NCBI RefSeq assembly: GCF_900115345.1
Contig: NZ_FOWC01000013.1
Coordinates: 171,323 to 235,322 of the forward strand
DNA length: 64,000 bases
Source of the DNA: Amycolatopsis rubida
GTDB lineage: Bacteria; Actinomycetota; Actinomycetes; Mycobacteriales; Pseudonocardiaceae
Reading direction: 5' to 3'
A model generated the notes under the pieces. That model was not told the DNA's origin and did not search any database. It saw only the letters and a program-made list of their open reading frames with translations. Position numbers and translations under genes: made by a program. This document shows positions 36,842-47,418 of the stretch, in pieces (positions within the stretch are counted from its first letter, which is position 1; every line of letters begins with the position of its first letter).

Positions 36842-37486
36842 ATGGCCGCGGTGAAGCCGCCGTCCGAGCGCGTGCGGCGCAAACGGGGCAAGCGGATCCA
36901 GGAGATCCTGACGGCGGCGGCCGAACTGTTCGGCGAACGCGGCTACGACGCGGTGAGCCTGGAGCACGTCGCCGAGCGCCTGGACGTCACGAAGGGCTCG
37001 CTGTACTACTACTTCTCCAGCAAGGACGAGCTGGGCACAGCGGCGATCGAGACGCTCGGCGACGAGTGGACGGCCCGGCTGGAGCACCTGCTCGACCGCA
37101 CCGAGGGCCCGCCGGAAGCCCGGCTGCGCGCGTTGATCCACGAACACGTCACGATCGCGGTCAACGACTATCCGGCGGCGTTGCGGCTGTTCCTGATGCC
37201 GCGCGAATGGCCGAGCGCGCAACGCGAACGCATCAAGGAACTCCGCCGTCGCCACGACGCGCTTTTCCGCGCGCTGATCGAAGAAGGCCTGGCGAGCGGC
37301 GAGTTCACCGTCACCAGCGTCGACACCGTGCTGCAGTGCATGCATGCCGCGATGAGCCAGGCGCCGACATGGTGCGGTGAACTGCCGTCCGCCGCGCGCG
37401 GTAAAGCGGTGGACGAGGTGGCCGACACGTTGATGGCGCTCGTCCACATCGGACAGCTCGGACAGCTCGGACAGCTCGGACGGTGA
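36842..37486 (+). CDS. TetR-family regulator, probably of the alicyclic acid operon
   Basis: A 214-residue regulator. The HTH is IQEILTAAAELFGERGYDAVSLEHVAERLDVTKGSLYYYFSSKDEL, with the recognition helix in TKGSLYYYF. The C-terminal domain resembles TetR_C of fatty-acid or acyl-CoA responsive members. Divergence from badI and the shared palindromes suggest it represses the operon and senses an acyl-CoA (inference). ATG 36842 has GGAGG 6 nt upstream. The protein ends in a three-fold GQL repeat from a 9-bp tandem repeat. Confidence 0.88.
   Translation: MAAVKPPSERVRRKRGKRIQEILTAAAELFGERGYDAVSLEHVAERLDVTKGSLYYYFSSKDELGTAAIETLGDEWTARLEHLLDRTEGPPEARLRALIHEHVTIAVNDYPAALRLFLMPREWPSAQRERIKELRRRHDALFRALIEEGLASGEFTVTSVDTVLQCMHAAMSQAPTWCGELPSAARGKAVDEVADTLMALVHIGQLGQLGQLGR
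37451..37477 (+). repeat. Three tandem 9-bp repeats at the end of the tetR gene
   Basis: GGACAGCTC occurs three times in a row, encoding GQL three times just before the stop codon. It is in frame and probably neutral. Confidence 0.85.
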
Positions 37487-37487
37487 G

Positions 37488-39206
<1,719 letters not shown>

Positions 39207-39263
39207 GGTGTCCCTCCTTCGCCTAGTCGATCGGTGAAGCCTACCGACCGCGCGCGAACGGGT

Positions 39264-40553
39264 TCACCGCAGTTCGCTGCCCTTCGTTTCGGGCATCCGG
39301 AGGATCACGAAGAACGCGATCGCCGCCCCGGCGGCGACGTACCAGAAGAAGGCGGTGGCAGCGCCCGCCGCGGACAACGCGCTGAGCACGAGCGGCGCGG
39401 TCCCGCCGAACACGGCGACGGTCAGGTTGTACCAAGCGCCGATGCCGAGCCCGCGGAGTTCGGTCGGGAAGAGCTCGCTCATGATCGCCGGGGCGAGCGA
39501 GGTCATCGCGGTGTAGAGCGCGAGGCCGACGCAGAACACGATGAGCAGATTCCCGAACCCGGGCCGCACGAGAGAGGAGAGGGGGACGATGACGAGTGCC
39601 GTCGCCCCGGACCAGACCAGCAGCTGAGGCCGCCGTCCGACCCGGTCGGCGAGGGCTCCCATCGGGTACTGGAGGACGACGAAGAGCGCGGTCGCGATGG
39701 AAAGCGCGAGGAAGGTGTCGACGTCGTTCGCGCCGCGCCCCTTGACGGCGAAGGAGGTCAGGGCGCTGAAGAAGGTGTAGTAGCACAGCGTCGAGAGCAT
39801 CGAGAACCCGATGAGCTGCCCGACCGCCTTCGGATGCTGAGTGACCGTGGTGAGCAACGGCCGCCGCACCTGTCGCGCGGTCTCCTTTTTCTCGTGGTAC
39901 AGCTCGGTTTCCGCGAGACTGCGGCGCAGCCACAGCCCGACCAGCCCGAGTACCCCGCCGAGCAGGAACGGAATCCGCCAGCCGAACGAGCTGAGATGCG
40001 CCTTGTCCATCGTGCGGGCGAGCACGAACCCGAGCACCGTCGCGATGAGCACCGCGGACCCGGTGGAGATGTAGAAGAAGGAGGAGTACCGCCCCCGCCG
40101 CTCCTTGGGCGCGACCTCGCCGAGGTACGCCGAAGCGTTGGAAACCTCGCCGCCGAGCGAAAGCCCCTGCGCGATCCGCGCGAGCAGAAGGAGAATCGGA
40201 GCGAGCCACCCGACCTGCGCGAACGTGGGCAGGAGCCCGATCGCGACCGACCCGCCCGCCATCAGCGAAATGGTGAGAATCATGGCGGGCTTGCGCCCGT
40301 GCACGTCAGCGAACCGCCCGAGCAGCACGCCGCCGAGCGGCCGGAAGAAGAACGCGAGCGCGTAGGTGGCGAACGTGTTGATGAGGGCGAGCGTTTCGTT
40401 GCCGGGAGGGAAGAACGCGCCGGCGAAGTAGATGCTGAAGGTCGCGTAGATCGTCCAGTCGAACCACTCGAGCGCATTGCCCGCACTGGCAGCGAACAAC
40501 TTCCGCACCGGCAGCCGGTGCCGGGCGACGCCTTCGGTCGTAGAACCGGCCAT
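39264..40553 (-). CDS. MFS transporter of the metabolite:H+ symporter (MHS) family
   Basis: A 429-residue transporter with 12 predicted helices. It starts GNALEWFDWTIYATFSIYFAGAFFP, the hallmark of the MHS group (KgtP, ShiA, ProP). The A-motif-like RFADVHGRKPAM and ARIAQGLSLGGEVSNASAYLGE follow. It should import a carboxylate or small organic acid. Being near the alicyclic acid operon makes uptake of that substrate conceivable, but the genes are separated by argS and no shared operator was seen. ATG 40553 has GGAGG 8 nt upstream. Confidence 0.87.
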   Translation of the reverse strand: MAGSTTEGVARHRLPVRKLFAASAGNALEWFDWTIYATFSIYFAGAFFPPGNETLALINTFATYALAFFFRPLGGVLLGRFADVHGRKPAMILTISLMAGGSVAIGLLPTFAQVGWLAPILLLLARIAQGLSLGGEVSNASAYLGEVAPKERRGRYSSFFYISTGSAVLIATVLGFVLARTMDKAHLSSFGWRIPFLLGGVLGLVGLWLRRSLAETELYHEKKETARQVRRPLLTTVTQHPKAVGQLIGFSMLSTLCYYTFFSALTSFAVKGRGANDVDTFLALSIATALFVVLQYPMGALADRVGRRPQLLVWSGATALVIVPLSSLVRPGFGNLLIVFCVGLALYTAMTSLAPAIMSELFPTELRGLGIGAWYNLTVAVFGGTAPLVLSALSAAGAATAFFWYVAAGAAIAFFVILRMPETKGSELR

Positions 40554-40990
40554 CGGGCAACCTCCACACGTCCGCACGGGTGGAACGGGACTTTGCCAGA
40601 AATGCCCGGAGATCGGTAGATCTCGGCCAAGAGTGGCGGTTGGTGCTTGTCCCACTGCGGTCCGTGATGCGGTTGGCGGCGCCGGATCGCTTTCGCCGCA
40701 CAGACATCGTGCGGTCACGACGGGACGGCGGCTCGCCTTGCGCCAGGCGCCCGGTTGCCATGCCGATCCGGGGATGCGCTCGTCCGGGCTGGCTCCGCCG
40801 CTTCCCGCGCACCGGCCGCGGGCAGCCCGACCTGCCTGAACCGGCCCAGTGCCTTGCCCGCCGGATCGCCCGGTGCGCACCGCGAACCCGCGCTGGAACC
40901 GGTTATCTCACAACCCGAAGCCGAGAGGCCTGTTTCCGAACCCGGAGTGCCTCGGCCGCACCTCCGCCGCCCCAGCGGTCTCCGGTGTGC
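40554..40990. other. 437-bp gap upstream of the MHS transporter
   Basis: No gene is convincing on either strand. A perfect palindrome, GAGATC-GGTA-GATCTC, at 40609-40624 lies 56 bp upstream of the MHS start and could be an operator for it. The rest is GC-rich sequence without recognised motifs. Confidence 0.5.
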
Positions 40991-41326
40991 TCAGTGCGGA
41001 GCGGTACCGCCTCGGGGCTCTGCTTTCAGGAGCGCGAGGAGCCCGGGAAACCTCTTCTCGACGTCCGCGCGTCGCAGCCGGATGCCCTTGCGGTTGCCGT
41101 AGTCGATCTCGTCGATGAGGCCCGCCTCGCGAAGGACCCGGAAGTGGTGGGTCTGGGTCTGCTTCGAAATCGGAAGATTGAACGAGTTGCAGCCCCGTTC
41201 GCTGTCGCCGCGGTCGGCGGCCAATTCCGTCATCACCGAACGGCGGTGCTCGTCGGCGAGAGCGCGAAGCACCGCACCCAGATCCAGCGCATCGGCCTCC
41301 GGCCCGGCCTGCTTCGTCCCGGCCAC
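40991..41326 (-). CDS. ArsR-family (winged helix) regulator
   Basis: A 111-residue single-domain regulator. The HTH is VLRALADEHRRSVMTELAA ... ISKQTQTHHFRVLREAGLIDEIDYGNRKGIRLRR, with the SKQTQTHHFRVLREAGL recognition helix of ArsR/HTH_20 proteins. There is no CxC metal motif, so a metal sensor is unlikely. It is divergent from a flavin monooxygenase gene, with two identical palindromes between. The GTG at 41326 has AAGGAGG 6 nt upstream. Confidence 0.9.
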   Translation of the reverse strand: MAGTKQAGPEADALDLGAVLRALADEHRRSVMTELAADRGDSERGCNSFNLPISKQTQTHHFRVLREAGLIDEIDYGNRKGIRLRRADVEKRFPGLLALLKAEPRGGTAPH

Positions 41327-41340
41327 GCGACACCTCCTTC

Positions 41341-41403
41341 AGGTACGACTTGCATCGTACCTCAGGGAGATGCTGTACTAAGGTACGAATTTGATCGTAC
41401 CTT
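41341..41403. promoter_or_regulatory. Two matched ArsR operators
   Basis: AGGTACGA-N6-TCGTACCT (41341-41362) and the same palindrome with 9-bp arms (41380-41403) are centred exactly 40 bp apart, near four helical turns. They cover the likely promoters of both divergent genes. A TACTAA/TGTACT -10-like element lies between them. Confidence 0.8.
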
Positions 41404-41488
41404 GACCCGGCCGCGCGGTGCCTCCGCTCATGGAGACCCGGCCCAGTAGCCGGACTCCGGGTCATCGACACTCCGAGAGGTCATCGTC

Positions 41489-42631
41489 ATGACGAAGCGC
41501 GAGGTGCTGATAGTCGGCGCCGGAATCGCCGGGCCCGCACTCGCATACTGGCTGGCCCGGCAGGGATACCGGCCGACGGTCGTCGAACATGCCCGGCAGC
41601 TGCGCTCCGGCGGCAGCGCCGTCGTCGTCAAGGGGCCCGCGATCCCGGTCGCCGAGCGCATGGGCATCCTCCCGCAGCTCCGCGGGCTCGCCACGCGCAC
41701 CCGGTCGCTGACCCTGCTCGACCCCGGCGGCAAGCGAATCCTGCGGCTCCCGCTCGCCTCGGACGAGTCTCCGGCGGTCGAGGTGACCCGAGCCGACCTG
41801 TCCGAGGTCCTCCACCAGCCGGCGCGGTCCGAGGCCGAGTTCTTGTTCGACGACACGGTCACCGCTCTCGACCAGGACGGAGGCGGGGTCGACGTCACCT
41901 TTCGGCGGTCCGCGCCACGGCGCTTCGACTTGGTAGCCGGTGCGGACGGGATGCACTCCGCGGTGCGACGCCTGGTCTTCGGACCAGAGCGGCAGTTCGT
42001 GAGCGATCTGGGTCTGTACGGCGCGACCGTCCCGTTGGAACCCGACGCCATCGAGGACCCGAACGAGATGACGATGCTGACCGTGCCGAACCGGATGCTG
42101 GTCGTTCACCCCTCGCGGACCACCCCGCTCGCGATCTTCACTTTCCGGGCCGCGCAGCCAGCACCCCACGACCGCAGGAACATCGCACTGCACAAGCAGA
42201 CGGTGGCCGGCGCCTACGCCGACGTGCGGTGGCGCGCACCGGAACTCGTGGCGGCGTACCTCGACCACCCGGCTCCGTTCTTCGACCCCCTGACCACCGT
42301 CCGGATGCCCTCGTGGTCCCGCGGACGGGTCGTACTGCTCGGGGACGCGGCGGGAGCGACAGCCCTGCTGGGCGACGGGTCCAGTATGGCGATGGCGGGC
42401 GCGTACGCCCTCGCGGACGAACTCGCCGCCCATCCAGGCGATCACGCCCGCGCCTTCGCTGCCTACGAGTCGCGACTTCGCCGTGAAGTGGGCCCACGGC
42501 AACGACGCGTCGGTCTGGTCTCCCGGCTCATGGTGCCCCGTACCCGGCCGGGCCTGGTGGTGCGCAACACGGTGGCTCGCGCAGCCAGTCGCACGAGCCG
42601 GTTCACCGCTCGCGAAGCCGCGAACCGGTAG
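41489..42631 (+). CDS. FAD-dependent monooxygenase controlled by the ArsR regulator
   Basis: A 380-residue class A flavin monooxygenase. It shows VLIVGAGIAGPALAYWLARQGY (GxGxxG), VAGADGMHSAVRRLVFG (DG motif) and RGRVVLLGDAAGATALLGDGSSMAMAGAYALADEL (GD motif). It resembles the family acting on polyketides and phenols. The sequence differs from the monooxygenase at 30645, so the pair is not a recent duplication. Control by the divergent ArsR protein is strongly suggested by the operators. ATG 41489. Confidence 0.87.
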   Translation: MTKREVLIVGAGIAGPALAYWLARQGYRPTVVEHARQLRSGGSAVVVKGPAIPVAERMGILPQLRGLATRTRSLTLLDPGGKRILRLPLASDESPAVEVTRADLSEVLHQPARSEAEFLFDDTVTALDQDGGGVDVTFRRSAPRRFDLVAGADGMHSAVRRLVFGPERQFVSDLGLYGATVPLEPDAIEDPNEMTMLTVPNRMLVVHPSRTTPLAIFTFRAAQPAPHDRRNIALHKQTVAGAYADVRWRAPELVAAYLDHPAPFFDPLTTVRMPSWSRGRVVLLGDAAGATALLGDGSSMAMAGAYALADELAAHPGDHARAFAAYESRLRREVGPRQRRVGLVSRLMVPRTRPGLVVRNTVARAASRTSRFTAREAANR

Positions 42632-43466
42632 ACCGGGTCCGCGCAGACCGGTCACCCGGCAGGTGCGTGGCTCCGCGGCAGCTCTCAGCCGGGTCGACGC
42701 CGCCATGGCCGACGACCCGGCTGGGCCGCACGCAGGCCAGAGCGTGGCCGATGCTGCCTGCGGCGACGCCGGGGGTTTCCTTGCGCGTCGGCCAGTTCTC
42801 CTTGTGCCGCGGCGAATTCAGCCTCGCCGACCGGCCGCCTGATTTCGTACTCGTCGGCGCGGTCGTTCATCAGGCATTCGACGAAGACGGTCTGCTCGAC
42901 GGGATGCCCCGCTGTCGGCGACATCGCGACCAGATACCCGCGGCATGCGCGCGGCTGCACTGTCGGCGTCTTCCCGAGTTGCCTGCCACCCTGCTGAGCA
43001 GCAACTCCGCCTGATGGCGGCGAATACGCGACGATCGAACGCAAGAGCCTGCCAGCAACACAACACCGGTCTGCTCGACTCAGCCCGCCGCACGTACCCA
43101 CCAGCCGCAGACCCCGGCCAATCAAGCCCGGCCGTCTGCGCACCAGTCACGCCGCGCGCCAGTCGTGACCGAGCCGACCTGCCCGACCCCGCCCGGCGCA
43201 CCTGACGACCAGCCGCGGATCCCCGCGAACTCGAGCCGCCGAGTCGCCGATTCAGCCCCGGCGCATCCAGTCGCCGATTCAGCCCCGGCGCGCCGAGTCG
43301 CCGATTCAGTCCCGGCGCACCCAGTCGCTGATTGCGCCCCGCCGCTCAGCCGTCGATTCCGCCCAGTTCGCCCACTGACCGGCCGCCGAAGCTCGGCGTA
43401 CCTGCCGACCAGTCGCCGCCCCAGCCAGGCAAAGCCGCTCCGGCTCACCACCGAGCCCGGCGCACC
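42632..43466. other. 835-bp stretch without a convincing gene
   Basis: It holds degenerate 27-bp repeats (43238-43372). It also holds a minus-strand fragment (42924 down to 42685, starting MSPTAGHPVEQTVFVECLMN and containing DEYEIRRPVGEAEFAAAQ) that looks protein-like and then degenerates into an Arg-rich tail. This is best read as remnant DNA between the monooxygenase and RecQ genes. Nothing else is supported. Confidence 0.5.
43238..43372. repeat. Five degenerate 27-bp tandem repeats
   Basis: Units start at 43238, 43265, 43292, 43319 and 43346. The core is AGTCGCCGATTCAGCCCCGG; the first three are nearly identical and the last two drift. Read on the plus strand, they would encode nonapeptides like HPVADSAPA, but no start or ribosome-binding site supports a gene. 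Confidence 0.8.
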
Positions 43467-45584
43467 TCAAGCCGTACTGGCCAACGCGAACGGCAACACC
43501 CCCTCCGCCCCGGCCCGCCGCAGCAGCCGCGCCGCCAGCGTCATCGTCCAGCCGGTGTCGATCAGGTCGTCCACCAGCAGCACCGGCCCGCGCGTCTGCG
43601 CGACGCTCGCCGCCAGGTCCTCCGGCAGGCTCAACCTCCGCCACAGATCAGCCAGCCGCTGCGCGCTGTTCGCCTGCCGCGGCGGCGGCCCGGCCGACGC
43701 CAGCTCTCCCAGATAGTCCAGCCGGCCGATCGCCGACAGCCGCAGTGCGAGGCTGTCCACCAGTTGCGGCCGCGTCGCCGACGGGATCGCCACCACCGCC
43801 ACCGGACGTTGCGCCCACTGCCACCCCGCGAGCACCTTCACGCACGCGTCGAAAACCGAGTCGGGGACCTCGGCGTCCGGCGCGCCCGGGCCGAGCAGTT
43901 CGCGCAGCCGGCCGCCCCAGCCCACGTCCGTGAGCCGGCCCAGCACCTGTCCCGGCTCGGCCTGTTCCTCGGTCTTGATCCGGCCCGACAGCGGCACGTC
44001 GAGCCCTTTCATCCCGCTCGGCCACTGTTTGCGCGGCGCGACCTCGACCCCGGGCCGGTCCAGCCGTTCCCGCGTGGCACCCGCGATTTCGTCGGACACC
44101 GCCGTGCTCCAGTGCTGCCCGGTGCAGTTGTCGCACCGGCCGCACGGCGCTGCCTCCGGATCGTCGAGCTGCCGCCGCAAATACTCCATCCGGCATTCGC
44201 CGGTGCGGATGTACCCGAGCATCGCCTCCCGCTCGGCCGCCCGCGCGACACCGACGCGCTCGTACCGTTCCCGGTCGTACTCCCACGGCTGGCCGGTGCT
44301 CTCCCAGCCGCCGCGCACCCGGCGCACCGCACCGTCCACATCGAGCACTTTCAGCACCATCTCCAGCCGAGACCGGGAAAGCTCGACCGACGGCTCCAGC
44401 GCGGCTGTCGAAAGTGGACGGTCGGCGTACGCGAGCGCGTTGAGCACCTGCGTGACCCGCAGCTCGTCCGGGAACGCCAGCGACCCGAAGTACGCCCAGA
44501 TCGCCTTGTCCTCGCGCCCGGGCAGCAGCACCACCTCGGCCCGTTCGACGCCGCGACCGGCACGGCCGACCTGCTGGTAGTAGGCGATCGGCGACGACGG
44601 CGCGCCGAGGTGCACCACGAACCCGAGGTCCGGCTTGTCGAACCCCATCCCGAGCGCCGATGTCGCCACCAGCGCCTTGACCCGGTTCTCCAGCAGGTCG
44701 TCCTCCGCGGCCTGGCGGTCGGCCGGATCGGTCTTCCCGGTGTAGGCGGCCACCGGATAGCCGCGGTCGGACAGCAGCGCGGTGACGTCGTGCGCGGCGG
44801 CGACGGTGAGCGTGTAGATGATGCCCGACCCCGGCAGCTCCGCCAGGTGCTCGGCGAGCCAGGCCAGCCGCGCCTCGTCGCTGGGCAGTTCGGCCACTGC
44901 CAGGCGCAGGCTTTCCCGGTCGAGCGGACCGCGCAGGACGAGCGTGTCCGTCTCGCCGCCGATGCCGAGCTGCTCGGCGACGTCCGTGGCCACCCGGTCG
45001 TTCGCGGTCGCGGTGGTGGCCAGCACCGGCACGCCGTCGGGCAGGTCGCCCAGCAGCGTGCGCAACCGCCGGTAGTCCGGCCGGAAGTCGTGGCCCCAGT
45101 CGGAAATGCAGTGCGCCTCGTCCACCACCAGCAGGCCGGCGCCGGCGGTGAGCTTCGGCAGCACGCTGTCGCGGAAGTCCGGGTTGTTGAGCCGTTCCGG
45201 GCTGACCAGCAGCACGTCCACCTCTCCCGCGGCCACCGACGCCTGGACCTGGTCCCACTCCTGCGCGTTCGCCGAGTTGATGGTGGCCGCGTGGATCCCC
45301 GCCCTGGCGGCGGCGGAGATCTGGTTGCGCATCAGGGCGAGCAGCGGCGACACGATGACCGTCGGTCCCGCTCCCCGTTCCCGCAGCAGCGCGGTGGCGA
45401 GGAAGTACACGGCCGACTTCCCCCAGCCGGTGCGCTGCACGACGAGCGCGCGCCGGTGGTGCGCGACCAGTGCCTCGATGGCGGTCCACTGGTCCTCTCG
45501 GAGGGCGGCGTTGTCCCCGGCGAGCGCCCGGAGCAGGGTCTCCGCGCGGGTCCGGAGGTCTGGGGTGGTATCGGTGGTGTCCAC
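43467..45584 (-). CDS. RecQ-like helicase with C-terminal phosphoribosyltransferase domain (RqlH type)
   Basis: A 705-residue protein. The helicase core has Walker A TGWGKSA at about 52-58, DEAHCISDWGHDFRPDY near 150, TTATA and the motif VI-like YYQQVGRAGRG. The zinc-binding set is in CRMEYLRRQL ... CGRCDNC near 440-463. The C-terminal 180 residues are a PRTase-like domain with the PRPP loop VLLVDDLIDTGWTMT near 670, as in ComF. Mycobacterial RqlH has this architecture; RecQ helicases without it are shorter and carry HRDC. It should unwind DNA 3'-5'; what the PRTase part does is unknown. GTG 45584 is preferred over TTG 45614 because the -10 lies between. Confidence 0.9.
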   Translation of the reverse strand: MDTTDTTPDLRTRAETLLRALAGDNAALREDQWTAIEALVAHHRRALVVQRTGWGKSAVYFLATALLRERGAGPTVIVSPLLALMRNQISAAARAGIHAATINSANAQEWDQVQASVAAGEVDVLLVSPERLNNPDFRDSVLPKLTAGAGLLVVDEAHCISDWGHDFRPDYRRLRTLLGDLPDGVPVLATTATANDRVATDVAEQLGIGGETDTLVLRGPLDRESLRLAVAELPSDEARLAWLAEHLAELPGSGIIYTLTVAAAHDVTALLSDRGYPVAAYTGKTDPADRQAAEDDLLENRVKALVATSALGMGFDKPDLGFVVHLGAPSSPIAYYQQVGRAGRGVERAEVVLLPGREDKAIWAYFGSLAFPDELRVTQVLNALAYADRPLSTAALEPSVELSRSRLEMVLKVLDVDGAVRRVRGGWESTGQPWEYDRERYERVGVARAAEREAMLGYIRTGECRMEYLRRQLDDPEAAPCGRCDNCTGQHWSTAVSDEIAGATRERLDRPGVEVAPRKQWPSGMKGLDVPLSGRIKTEEQAEPGQVLGRLTDVGWGGRLRELLGPGAPDAEVPDSVFDACVKVLAGWQWAQRPVAVVAIPSATRPQLVDSLALRLSAIGRLDYLGELASAGPPPRQANSAQRLADLWRRLSLPEDLAASVAQTRGPVLLVDDLIDTGWTMTLAARLLRRAGAEGVLPFALASTA

Positions 45585-45597
45585 GTCCCCCGGTCTA
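45585..45597 (-). promoter_or_regulatory. Leaderless-type promoter of the RecQ-like gene
   Basis: On the minus strand TAGACC is followed by 7 nt and the GTG at 45584. Confidence 0.4.
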
Positions 45598-45736
45598 CCC
45601 CATGCCCCCGACAATCCCGGAGCCGCCCGGACCGGAACGGACAGTTCCCGGCCGGAAACGCAGAGTTATGTGACTCATGTCACAACAGTAACCTAGGTCG
45701 CAGGCGCGACGGGAAGCCCTCGCGTGCCCGCGCGTA

Positions 45737-45750
45737 TAGGCTCACCGGCT
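45737..45750 (+). promoter_or_regulatory. Leaderless-type promoter of nadD
   Basis: TAGGCT (45737-45742) is followed by 8 nt and the ATG at 45751, with no Shine-Dalgarno. Confidence 0.45.
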
Positions 45751-46350
45751 ATGTCACCACGCCGGATCGGGGTCATGGGCGGCACCTTCGACCCCGTGCA
45801 CCACGGCCACCTCGTCGCGGCCAGCGAGGTCCAGTCGCGGTTCGCGCTCGACGAGGTCATCTTCGTGCCGACCGGGCAGCCGTGGCAGAAGTCCGGCCGC
45901 CGCGTCACGCGCGCCGAGGACCGCTACCTGATGACGGTCATCGCCACCGCGTCCAACCCGGTCTTCTCGGTGAGCCGGGTCGACATCGACCGCGGCGGCC
46001 AGACCTACACCGTCGACACGCTGCGGGACCTGCACGAGGAATACCCGGACGACGAGCTGTTCTTCATCACCGGGGCCGACGCCCTCGAACAGATCCTCAC
46101 CTGGCACAAGGCCGACGAGCTGTTCGACTTCGCGCATTTCATCGGTGTCACCCGGCCGGGCTACCGGCTCAACTCGCACCATCTGCCGAGCGGCAAGGTG
46201 AGCCTGGTCGAGGTCACCGCGATGGCCATCTCGTCCACCGGATGCCGCGAGCGCGTCGAGCGCGGCGAGCCGGTCTGGTACCTCGTGCCCGACGGCGTTG
46301 TGCGCTACATCGCCAAGAAGGACCTCTACCGCAAGGACGCCGAGGCCTGA
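45751..46350 (+). CDS. nadD: Nicotinate-mononucleotide adenylyltransferase
   Basis: A 199-residue nucleotidyltransferase that makes nicotinate adenine dinucleotide from NaMN and ATP. Motifs are GVMGGTFDPVHHGHLVAASE (the HxGH site), FVPTGQPWQK, RGGQTYTVDTL and AISSTGCRERV, the ISSTxxR-like motif in which the final position is shifted. It is followed within 46 bp by rsfS, the usual pairing. ATG at 45751 is preferred to a GTG at 45724, which lies upstream of the -10. Confidence 0.96.
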   Translation: MSPRRIGVMGGTFDPVHHGHLVAASEVQSRFALDEVIFVPTGQPWQKSGRRVTRAEDRYLMTVIATASNPVFSVSRVDIDRGGQTYTVDTLRDLHEEYPDDELFFITGADALEQILTWHKADELFDFAHFIGVTRPGYRLNSHHLPSGKVSLVEVTAMAISSTGCRERVERGEPVWYLVPDGVVRYIAKKDLYRKDAEA

Positions 46351-46395
46351 CCGGGTACCCTCGTCCGGGCGTACCCGAAATCTTGAAGGAGCACT

Positions 46396-46803
46396 GTGGC
46401 AGCGACGTCCGAGGCACGGGACCTGGCGGTGGCGGCCGCGCACGCGGCGGCGGACAAGCTGGCCAGCGACGTGGTCGTCCTGGACGTGTCCGAGCAGCTC
46501 GTGATCACCGACGCGTTCGTGATCGCGTCCGCGGCGAACGAGCGGCAGGTCGGCGCGATCGTCGACAACGTGGAGGAGAAGCTCCGCATCGAGGGGCACA
46601 AGCCGGTGCGGCGCGAAGGCGCGCGCGAGGGCCGCTGGGTGCTGCTCGACTACGTCGACGTCGTCGTGCACGTCCAGCACGCGGACGAGCGCTCGTTCTA
46701 CGGCCTTGAGCGGCTGTGGAAGGACTGCCCGCGGATCGAGGTCGAAGGGCTGGCGACAGTCCCCGCCACCGACACCGACGACGCGGACGGCCCGGAGGCG
46801 TGA
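46396..46803 (+). CDS. rsfS: Ribosome silencing factor
   Basis: A 135-residue RsfS/Iojap protein that binds L14 and blocks subunit joining when nutrients are short. Family motifs are VVVLDVSEQLVITDAFVIASAANERQV, RREGAREGRWVLLDYVDVVVHVQH and RSFYGLERLWKD. GTG 46396 follows GAAGGAG. The stop overlaps the next start (GTGA). Confidence 0.95.
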   Translation: MAATSEARDLAVAAAHAAADKLASDVVVLDVSEQLVITDAFVIASAANERQVGAIVDNVEEKLRIEGHKPVRREGAREGRWVLLDYVDVVVHVQHADERSFYGLERLWKDCPRIEVEGLATVPATDTDDADGPEA

Positions 46804-47414
46804 GCCCGCGGCGGCTGCTGCTCTGGCGGCACGGCGAGACGGACTACAACGCCGCCGGCCGCATGCAGGGACACCTCGATTCGGCGCTGACCCCGGTCGG
46901 CTGGAACCAGGCGCGCTTCGCCGTGCCCGCGCTCGCGCGGTTCAAGCCGGACCTGGTGATCGCGTCCGACCTGCGCCGCGCCACCGACACCGCCACTGTG
47001 CTCACCGAGGCGATCGGCGTGCCGCTGCAGATCGACAAGCGGCTGCGCGAGACGCACCTCGGCGAGTGGCAGGGCCTGACCGGGGCCGAGGTCGACGAGG
47101 GCTATCCCGGCGACCGCGAACTGTGGCGCACCAACGCCGCGTGGGCCCCGCCGGGCGGCGAGTCCCGGGTCGAGGTGGCCGAACGCGCCGCCGAGGTGGT
47201 CGACGACCTGATGCAGCCGAACTCCGACGCCGGGGAATCGGTCCTGCTCGCTTCGCACGGCGGTCTGATCCTCGCGCTGACGGCGAAGCTGCTCGGCCTT
47301 CCGGTCGAGGTCTGGCCGTCGCTCGGCGGGATCATGAACTGTCATTGGGTCGACCTCGGCCACCGCGAGGGGAAGTGGCGGTTGCACGCGTACAACGCGG
47401 GCATCACCGGCTGA
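46800..47414 (+). CDS. gpgP: Histidine phosphatase, probable glucosyl-3-phosphoglycerate phosphatase
   Basis: A 204-residue phosphoglycerate-mutase-superfamily phosphatase. The RHG motif is LLLWRHGETDYNAAG (phospho-His at residue 11). The catalytic acid is in RETHLGEW, and the second His is in LLASHGGL. Position directly after rsfS matches M. tuberculosis Rv2419c (GpgP), which dephosphorylates glucosyl-3-phosphoglycerate in methylglucose lipopolysaccharide synthesis. GTG 46800 overlaps the rsfS stop. A general PGM-like phosphatase is the alternative if only sequence is considered. Confidence 0.88.
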   Translation: MSPRRLLLWRHGETDYNAAGRMQGHLDSALTPVGWNQARFAVPALARFKPDLVIASDLRRATDTATVLTEAIGVPLQIDKRLRETHLGEWQGLTGAEVDEGYPGDRELWRTNAAWAPPGGESRVEVAERAAEVVDDLMQPNSDAGESVLLASHGGLILALTAKLLGLPVEVWPSLGGIMNCHWVDLGHREGKWRLHAYNAGITG

Positions 47415-47418
47415 CCCG

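Noticed and set aside
40580..41449. Plus-strand frame of 289 codons
   Set aside because: Arg-rich, low-complexity product that covers the ArsR gene in antisense and crosses its operators.
42685..42924. Short minus-strand frame starting MSPTAGHPVEQTVFVECLMN
   Set aside because: Protein-like at first but ends in an Arg-rich tail, with no ribosome-binding site or recognised family; kept only as a possible relic.
43238..43372. CRISPR-like array
   Set aside because: The 27-bp units are directly adjacent with no spacers, and no cas genes are present.
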